Below, one piece after another: positions 1 through 3,999 of a stretch of 5,790 bases of DNA. Position numbers and translations under genes: made by a program. Every line of letters starts with the position of its first letter. Position 1 is the stretch's first letter. The notes under the pieces are model-generated. The model did no database searches, had not been told where the DNA came from, and was given only the letters and a program-made list of their open reading frames with translations. Source of the DNA: Candidatus Hydromicrobium americanum (GTDB lineage: Bacteria > Actinomycetota > Humimicrobiia > Humimicrobiales > Humimicrobiaceae); assembly GCA_002779205.1 (NCBI GenBank), contig PEXF01000138.1, forward strand, positions 1 through 5,790. Direction: 5' to 3'.

Positions 1-2057
1 TGTTTTTTTACAAATAAGGGATTTATATCCATTTCTATTATTTCTGGAAAATCCGTAACCAGCTGAGAAACTCTAAGTATGATTTCAATTATACTATCAA
101 TATCTGAAGGATCTTCACCTCTTATGCCTTTAAGCAGTTTGATAGTCTTGATTTCCTCTACCATCTCTCTGGCAACCTGTCTGCTTAAAGGGGCGATTCT
201 GAAAGAAACATCTTTAAGTGCCTCAACATATATTCCTCCAAGCCCAAACATAATCATAGGCCCAAACTGCGGGTCTTCACTCATTCCAATAATAGTCTCT
301 TTTTTATCTTTAATAAATTCCTGAACCAGAATACCGCGTATATTGGCATCAGGCATATATTTGCTTACACTAAAAAGAATCTGGTTATAATTTTCCTCCA
401 GCTCTTTTTCATTATCTATTCCAATCTTAACACCGCCAACATCAGTTTTATGTAAGATATTCGGAGAAACAATTTTTAGCACCAGTGGATATCCAATAAT
501 CCTGCCTGCTATTTCTTTTGCTTCATCTATATCAAAGGCTAATTCTGCTTTGGGCATTCTTATGTCGTATGCCTCCAGAATTTCTCTAGCTTCCATCTCC
601 CCTAACTCTAATCTGCCTTCACTCTGGCACTGATAAAATATTTTTTTGACTCTTCCCTTATCAACATTAAAATCTTCAATAGGAAAGCTCCTTCTGGATT
701 TCCAATCAGTGTGCTCCATCATAACTTTCAATGTATCTATTGCTTCTTCCGGAATATCGAAGTTTGGAATATTTTTTTCAGCTAAAAATTTTACTGCTTT
801 TTCGACTTCAGAACCTCCCATAAAACTGGTCAGCACCGTAATACTTTTGCCACTATTTTCCATTACTTCCACAATTGCCCTGGCTGTCCTGTAAGGTTGA
901 GTCATAGCCTGTGGTGAAAGCAGCACCACTACCGCATCAACATTACTATCCTTTACAACCACTTCCAGTGTCTTTTTGTATCTATCTGCCAGTGCATCTC
1001 CTAATATATCAATAGGATTATAAAAATTTGCCGCTTCTGGCAAAAATTCCTTCAAACCATCTATGGTTTCTTTTTCCAAACTGGCCAGCAATATATCGCT
1101 TTTCTCACATTCATCGGTGGCCATGATACCGGGACCACCTGCATTTGTTATTATTGCAACTTTTTTACCTTTAGGCAATGGTTGATATGAAAAAGCTGTG
1201 GCATAATTGAATAGATCCCTTATGGTATTAGCCCTTATTATTCCTGCCTGCTTAAAAGCTGCTTCATAAGCTTTGGCTGAACCGGCAAGAGTACCGGTAT
1301 GAGATGACACTGCCCGGGCTCCGGCATCTGTATTTCCCGACTTTATAACAATTATAGGTTTCTTCTTAGAAACTTTCGAAGATATCCTGATAAATTCCCT
1401 GCCATATTTTACACCTTCAAGGTATGCTGTTATAACCTCAGTATCTTTCTCATTCTCCCAGTCATCAAACAAATCGTTTTCTGAAATATCTGCTTTATTA
1501 CCCAATGATACAAATTTTGAAAATCCAATCTTATTGGTTTTCGCCCAATCCAGGATAGAAGTGCCCAGTGCACCCGATTGTGATATAAAACCTATCTTAC
1601 CCATGGGAGGCATATTGGGTGAGAAAGTGGCATTTATGGGGCATTCAGTATCAATGATTCCCAGACAATTAGGTCCTAATATTCTAATCCCATAGTCCTT
1701 TGCTTTTTCGATCAGCTGTCTTTCTCTTCTTGCACCTTCTATTCCGGTTTCCTTGAATCCTGCTGAAATAATTATAGACCATTTCGTATTTTTCTTTGAA
1801 CACTCTTCTAAAACCTGCAATACAAACTGTGCAGGAATAACTATTATAGCTAAATCAATATCACCGGGAACATTTAAAACTGAGGGGTAACATTTAATGC
1901 CGTGTATTTCATCTGCTTTAGGATTTACTGGAAACAACTTACCTTTATATCCTGAATTTATTATGTTATCAAGGATGATATGGCCTACTTTTTCTTCTTC
2001 TCTGGCAGCTCCTATTACTGCTACAGAATCGGGACAAAAAAAATTTCGTAAACTCAA
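1..2057 (-). CDS. ADP-forming acetyl/acyl-CoA synthetase, fused alpha-beta subunits (3' end beyond window)
   Basis: Predicted to convert acetyl-CoA (or another acyl-CoA) plus ADP and phosphate to the free acid, ATP and CoA in the cytoplasm, conserving energy in fermentation. I read 685 codons from a TTG start, open to the left edge. Domains in order: CoA-binding Rossmann region about 1-130 (SVAVIGAAREEEKVG near the start, later FPVNPKA); succinyl-CoA-ligase-like region about 145-290 with ISQSGALG near residue 160 and the probable phosphohistidine His253 in SSHTGTLAGS; a third alpha domain about 295-430 with NAGGPGIMATDE near 309; and an ATP-grasp beta part from about 485, with the second conserved His536 in LHKTDVGGVKIG. 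It ends at MDINPLFVKK, a signature near the family C-terminus, so probably only 10-20 residues are missing. The TTG start follows GGAGG by 7 nt, and no in-frame ATG lies close by. It follows rpmF by 42 nt. Substrate specificity is not visible. A C-terminal acetyltransferase domain, as in Pat-type lysine acetyltransferases, cannot be excluded because the end is cut. Confidence 0.93.
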   Translation of the reverse strand, partial: MSLRNFFCPDSVAVIGAAREEEKVGHIILDNIINSGYKGKLFPVNPKADEIHGIKCYPSVLNVPGDIDLAIIVIPAQFVLQVLEECSKKNTKWSIIISAGFKETGIEGARRERQLIEKAKDYGIRILGPNCLGIIDTECPINATFSPNMPPMGKIGFISQSGALGTSILDWAKTNKIGFSKFVSLGNKADISENDLFDDWENEKDTEVITAYLEGVKYGREFIRISSKVSKKKPIIVIKSGNTDAGARAVSSHTGTLAGSAKAYEAAFKQAGIIRANTIRDLFNYATAFSYQPLPKGKKVAIITNAGGPGIMATDECEKSDILLASLEKETIDGLKEFLPEAANFYNPIDILGDALADRYKKTLEVVVKDSNVDAVVVLLSPQAMTQPYRTARAIVEVMENSGKSITVLTSFMGGSEVEKAVKFLAEKNIPNFDIPEEAIDTLKVMMEHTDWKSRRSFPIEDFNVDKGRVKKIFYQCQSEGRLELGEMEAREILEAYDIRMPKAELAFDIDEAKEIAGRIIGYPLVLKIVSPNILHKTDVGGVKIGIDNEKELEENYNQILFSVSKYMPDANIRGILVQEFIKDKKETIIGMSEDPQFGPMIMFGLGGIYVEALKDVSFRIAPLSRQVAREMVEEIKTIKLLKGIRGEDPSDIDSIIEIILRVSQLVTDFPEIIEMDINPLFVKK

Positions 2058-2065
2058 ATTACAAA

Positions 2066-2070
2066 CCTCC
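2066..2070 (-). promoter_or_regulatory. Ribosome binding site of the acyl-CoA synthetase
   Basis: The minus strand reads GGAGG, then 7 nt (TTTGTAA), then TTG. This strong Shine-Dalgarno at normal spacing fixes the TTG at 2055-2057 as the start; the protein from there begins with the expected Rossmann strand SVAVIGAA. Confidence 0.8.
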
Positions 2071-2099
2071 AATTCTATTTCTCCGGTCCACTTTCATTT

Positions 2100-2324
2100 T
2101 TATTTGCTTGCTTCTTTGGTTTCTTTCTTTTCTTTTCTTTTTCCCTTCTCTTCAAATATTATTATCTCGTGTTCTGAGTAATAGCCGCAATTTTCACAGA
2201 CTCTGTGTGATATCTTTTTACTATGACACCTGGGGCACTCCACAATGTTTACCATTTTTAACCTGTCATGAGTTCTGCGTTTGTCTCTTCTAGATTTTGA
2301 CGTTTTCCTTTTTGGAACCCCCAA
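2100..2324 (-). CDS. rpmF: 50S ribosomal protein L32 (bL32), zinc-binding form with charged C-terminal tail
   Basis: A 74-residue protein of the large ribosomal subunit. The N-terminus VPKRKTSKSRRDKRRTH is the L32 signature. The four-cysteine zinc ribbon is complete: C30-x2-C33 and C43-x2-C46, followed by GYY. The start is TTG at 2322-2324, preceded by AGGAGG with an 8-nt spacer. The Met normally found before (A/G)VPKRKTSK aligns exactly with this TTG, so the start is firm. L32 usually has about 56-65 residues; here residues 57-74 add a tail made almost only of Glu and Lys plus a few others, with no known role. It is separated by 95 nt from the coiled-coil gene upstream and by 42 nt from the acyl-CoA synthetase downstream. 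The DUF177/YceD gene that commonly precedes rpmF is absent. Because four Cys are present, this is the zinc-containing paralogue type. Confidence 0.97.
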   Translation of the reverse strand: MGVPKRKTSKSRRDKRRTHDRLKMVNIVECPRCHSKKISHRVCENCGYYSEHEIIIFEEKGKRKEKKETKEASK

Positions 2325-2332
2325 TACTATAT

Positions 2333-2338
2333 CCTCCT
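2333..2338 (-). promoter_or_regulatory. Ribosome binding site of rpmF
   Basis: The minus strand reads AGGAGG, an 8-nt spacer (ATATAGTA), then TTG. The near-perfect Shine-Dalgarno decides the non-ATG start of L32 and fits high expression despite the TTG codon. Confidence 0.85.
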
Positions 2339-2385
2339 GCTAAATATTTTGTTACAAACTTGTTATAAATAAACACAAGTACATA

Positions 2386-2413
2386 AATATATCACAAAAT
2401 AATATTTATTCAA
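2386..2413 (-). promoter_or_regulatory. Candidate sigma-70-type promoter for rpmF and the acyl-CoA synthetase
   Basis: On the minus strand TTGAAT (2408-2413, 4 of 6 to consensus) is followed after 16 nt by TATATT (2386-2391, 5 of 6). An upstream TGA gives an extended -10 (TGATATATT). Transcription would begin near 2379, leaving a leader of about 55 nt before the L32 start. In DNA this AT-rich such matches arise by chance, so the call rests mainly on this being the only large gap between genes. Confidence 0.35.
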
Positions 2414-2421
2414 TAAACATT
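2401..2421 (-). repeat. AT-only inverted repeat just after the coiled-coil gene stop
   Basis: The arms AATGTTTATT and AATAAATATT (minus strand) surround a single G. They could pair over 8-10 bp counting one G-U pair, with AUUUUG following. The hairpin begins inside the stop codon of the upstream gene. It lacks G-C pairs and a true U-tract, so it is at best a weak terminator or mRNA-end structure, and may be only AT-rich chance. It overlaps the candidate -35 box. Confidence 0.25.
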
Positions 2422-2893
2422 ATTTATCGCCAGAACTCAGTGTACTTCTGAATTGCTCTCTTCCTTTTTCAATTGCATTCAGTAGTTTATGCAATACAGC
2501 TTCCATGTTTGCCAGCTTTTCATCAGCATAATCCTCAGCTTCCAGCCTGATGGTTCTTGCTCTTGCTTCTACTGCAGACATCATTTCCTCTGATTTCCTA
2601 TTTGCACTTTTTAGTATCTCGGTTTCACTAATCAGAATTTCTGCCTTTTCTTTTGCATCCTTTATTATTCTTTCAGAGTACCTTTTTGCTTCCTCTATCA
2701 TATTTTCTCTTTCTTTCACAATCCATCTGGATTGCTTAAATTCTTCCGGCAGTATATTCCTCAGTTCATCCAACAGGTCGTATATCTCATTTTCATTTAC
2801 AATTATATTGGACGAAAATGGAATTCTTTTTCTCTTATCGAGAAATTCTTCAATCCGGTCCACAATTTCAATTGCATCCATACCATTCTCCAT
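2420..2893 (-). CDS. Short DivIVA/SepIVA-like coiled-coil protein
   Basis: A soluble, highly charged protein of 157 residues (153 from the second Met) with no signal peptide or membrane segment. The first part (about 5-60) is a conserved head: a short helix, an IPFSSNIIVNENEIYDLLDELR stretch read in two parts as IPFSSNII and EIYDLLDELR, then ILPEE. Residues about 55-125 form an Ala/Glu/Lys-rich coiled coil with repeated EAK-type heptads. A conserved tail follows: ADEKLANMEAVLHKLL and KGREQFRSTL. Head and tail resemble, from memory, the mycobacterial division factor SepIVA (Rv2927c), which is encoded in the same place next to coaD and has a much longer coiled coil; clostridial relatives are often labelled ATPase or ATP-synthase B-like. 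Function here is unknown; a cytoskeletal, division or envelope role is inference. ATG at 2891-2893 has little Shine-Dalgarno. ATG at 2879-2881 (residue 5) follows GGAG by 6 nt and may be the true start. It lies 12 nt after coaD. Confidence 0.85.
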   Translation of the reverse strand: MENGMDAIEIVDRIEEFLDKRKRIPFSSNIIVNENEIYDLLDELRNILPEEFKQSRWIVKERENMIEEAKRYSERIIKDAKEKAEILISETEILKSANRKSEEMMSAVEARARTIRLEAEDYADEKLANMEAVLHKLLNAIEKGREQFRSTLSSGDK

Positions 2894-2905
2894 ATCTATT
2901 TCTTT

Positions 2906-3400
2906 TTAATTAAAAATATTTTTATTAAAACTTTCAACTATATCTTTTTCTATTTCCTCTGGAACCAAACCTTTTATACAGCCTTTAAACCTGGCCACTT
3001 CTTTTACCGCACTGGAACTAAGGTAAGCAAATTTAGGATTAGTTACCATAAACATAGTCTCTACTTCCGGATTTAATTTTTTATTTATTTGCGCCATCTG
3101 GAATTCATACTCAAAATCCGATATAGCTCTAAGACCCTTGACTATAACTGTTGCCTTTACTCTTTTGGCAAGATCCACCAACAGCCCCTCAAATGTGATC
3201 ACTTCAATATTATTTAGATTTTTTAGCGCCCTCTTTGCAAAATCAACTCTTCTCTCTGTAGTATAAAGAGATTTCTTTCTGGTATCTCTTGATATGGCTA
3301 CCATTACTTTACAGAAAATCTTTGAACATCTGCTAATAATATCTTTGTGCCCCTCGGTTATAGGATCGTAAGTACCAGGGCATAGTGCTATCTTTTCCAT
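2906..3400 (-). CDS. coaD: Phosphopantetheine adenylyltransferase
   Basis: Catalyses the fourth step of CoA synthesis: ATP plus 4'-phosphopantetheine gives dephospho-CoA and pyrophosphate, in the cytosol. The protein is 164 residues, normal for bacterial CoaD (about 160). The nucleotidyltransferase signature PGTYDPITEGH spans residues 8-18 with Thr10 and His18. Other conserved blocks are RKKSLYTTERR (41-51), KGLRAISDFEYEFQMA (88-103) and SSSAVKEVAR (128-137). At position 88 most homologues have Arg (E. coli Arg88); here the codon is AAG, Lys, while Arg91 is kept. I chose ATG at 3398-3400 because it gives the usual short N-terminus MEKIALCPG and has GGA 7 nt upstream. A TTG four codons earlier (3410-3412) is possible but has no well-spaced ribosome binding site. 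It follows rsmD by 16 nt, the common rsmD-coaD pair, and is surely co-transcribed. Confidence 0.97.
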   Translation of the reverse strand: MEKIALCPGTYDPITEGHKDIISRCSKIFCKVMVAISRDTRKKSLYTTERRVDFAKRALKNLNNIEVITFEGLLVDLAKRVKATVIVKGLRAISDFEYEFQMAQINKKLNPEVETMFMVTNPKFAYLSSSAVKEVARFKGCIKGLVPEEIEKDIVESFNKNIFN

Positions 3401-3416
3401 AAAACAATCCAATCTC

Positions 3417-3977
3417 TTAAATTTGATAGGGAGAGAGATAAATTACTTTTTTATCTCCAAAATGTGATTCTTTAATTTTTCTCAAATTTTCTATTTCCTT
3501 ACTTGCATCCTTTTTAAAAAAATATTCATATATTATCAGGGTATCAGCTCTGGTAATTTTTTTTTCTGATAAAATATCGAATATTTTTTTCATTATACCA
3601 CTTTCAATTTTATATGGTGGGTCTAAAAAGATTATATCCCACTTTAAACCTTCATAAAACTTCAAAAATTCAAAAACATCACTTCTAATTACTTTATACT
3701 TTTTACTGTCATTTTTTAAACACTCAGTATTATATTTTATGAGATTAATTGACTCAAATCTTTTATCTACAAAATATACCAGATTACAATTCCTGCTCAA
3801 AGATTCTATTCCCAGTGAGCCTGTTCCTGAAAACAGGTCTAAAACATTTGACCCTACTATTCTATCGCCAATAACATTAAAAATACTTTCTTTTACACTG
3901 TCTAAAGTGGGCCTGATTTTATAATCCGAAGGAGGCTTTAGTTTTTTACCCTTGAATTTACCAGAAATAATTCTAAT
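3417..3977 (-). CDS. rsmD: 16S rRNA (guanine966-N2)-methyltransferase RsmD with probable ATT start
   Basis: Uses S-adenosylmethionine to methylate G966 of 16S rRNA in the small subunit. The reading frame gives 186 residues, typical of the family (about 180-200). The conserved N-terminus (M)RIISGKFKGKKL is followed by IRPTLDSVKESIFNVI (21-36). SAM motif I is DLFSGTGSLGIE (47-58), an acidic D71 follows motif II, and the catalytic DPPY is at 119-122. The frame is intact, but no ATG, GTG or TTG exists before TTG at codon 60, which would remove the SAM-binding motif. Directly upstream are two in-frame TGA codons and one Ala codon. The family's Met falls on ATT (3975-3977), five nt after GGTGAT, so ATT is the most likely initiator. 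It lies 22 nt after the fakA stop; recG, often between them, is absent. A sequencing error turning ATG to ATT would look the same. Confidence 0.93.
   Translation of the reverse strand: MRIISGKFKGKKLKPPSDYKIRPTLDSVKESIFNVIGDRIVGSNVLDLFSGTGSLGIESLSRNCNLVYFVDKRFESINLIKYNTECLKNDSKKYKVIRSDVFEFLKFYEGLKWDIIFLDPPYKIESGIMKKIFDILSEKKITRADTLIIYEYFFKKDASKEIENLRKIKESHFGDKKVIYLSPYQI
3902..3941 (-). repeat. Short inverted repeat after the slippery site in rsmD
   Basis: The minus strand has CTAAAG and, 28 nt later, CTTTAG, which can pair over 6 bp. Inside, GCCT and AGGC can pair as an alternative 4-bp stem. The stem begins at the last base of the A_AAA_AAC heptamer, so the usual 5-9 nt spacer of a frameshift stimulator is missing. 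It is weak and may be chance. Confidence 0.2.
3941..3947 (-). promoter_or_regulatory. A_AAA_AAC heptamer, possible -1 slippage site
   Basis: In the frame of the 21-codon ORF the codons are GTA AAA AAC TAA, so the heptamer is in the correct phase for tandem -1 slippage and sits directly before the stop. A -1 shift would continue as CTA AAG CCT, which is exactly the rsmD frame. In the rsmD frame itself the run encodes Lys11-Lys12. AAA AAA Lys codons are frequent in low-GC genomes, so function is unproven. Confidence 0.2.
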
Positions 3978-3982
3978 AGCTC

Positions 3983-3988
3983 ATCACC
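3983..3988 (-). promoter_or_regulatory. Ribosome binding site supporting the ATT start of rsmD
   Basis: The minus strand reads GGTGAT, complementary to the usual 16S 3' end (ATCACC), then GAGCT, then ATT. Aligned to the full AGGAGGTGAT, the end of the GGAGG core would lie 9 nt from the ATT, which is normal spacing. No other start codon in the rsmD frame is near it. Confidence 0.5.
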
Positions 3989-3999
3989 ATCTAGTGCAA

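Noticed and set aside
79..894. Plus-strand open frames of about 80 residues at 79-324 and 646-894
   Set aside because: They lie antisense to the acyl-CoA synthetase, whose minus-strand frame is fully conserved; they are Ser/Ile/Leu-rich shadows with no recognisable motif.
2059..2097. Twelve-codon ORF MKVDRRNRIGGL between rpmF and the synthetase
   Set aside because: It has no Shine-Dalgarno and simply spans the ribosome binding site region of the next gene; a chance frame is the simplest explanation.
2345..2385. Small inverted repeats around ACTTGT/ACAAGT before rpmF as a FapR-like operator
   Set aside because: The arms are only 4-6 bp and do not match the FapR operator pattern; such repeats are expected by chance in this AT-rich gap.
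2550..3076. Plus-strand frames at 2550-2909 and 2732-3076, the first resembling a hydrophobic membrane protein
   Set aside because: The hydrophobic composition (Ser, Phe, Ile) is the antisense of Glu/Lys/Asp-rich coding sequence in the coiled-coil and CoaD genes; no ribosome binding site or family match.
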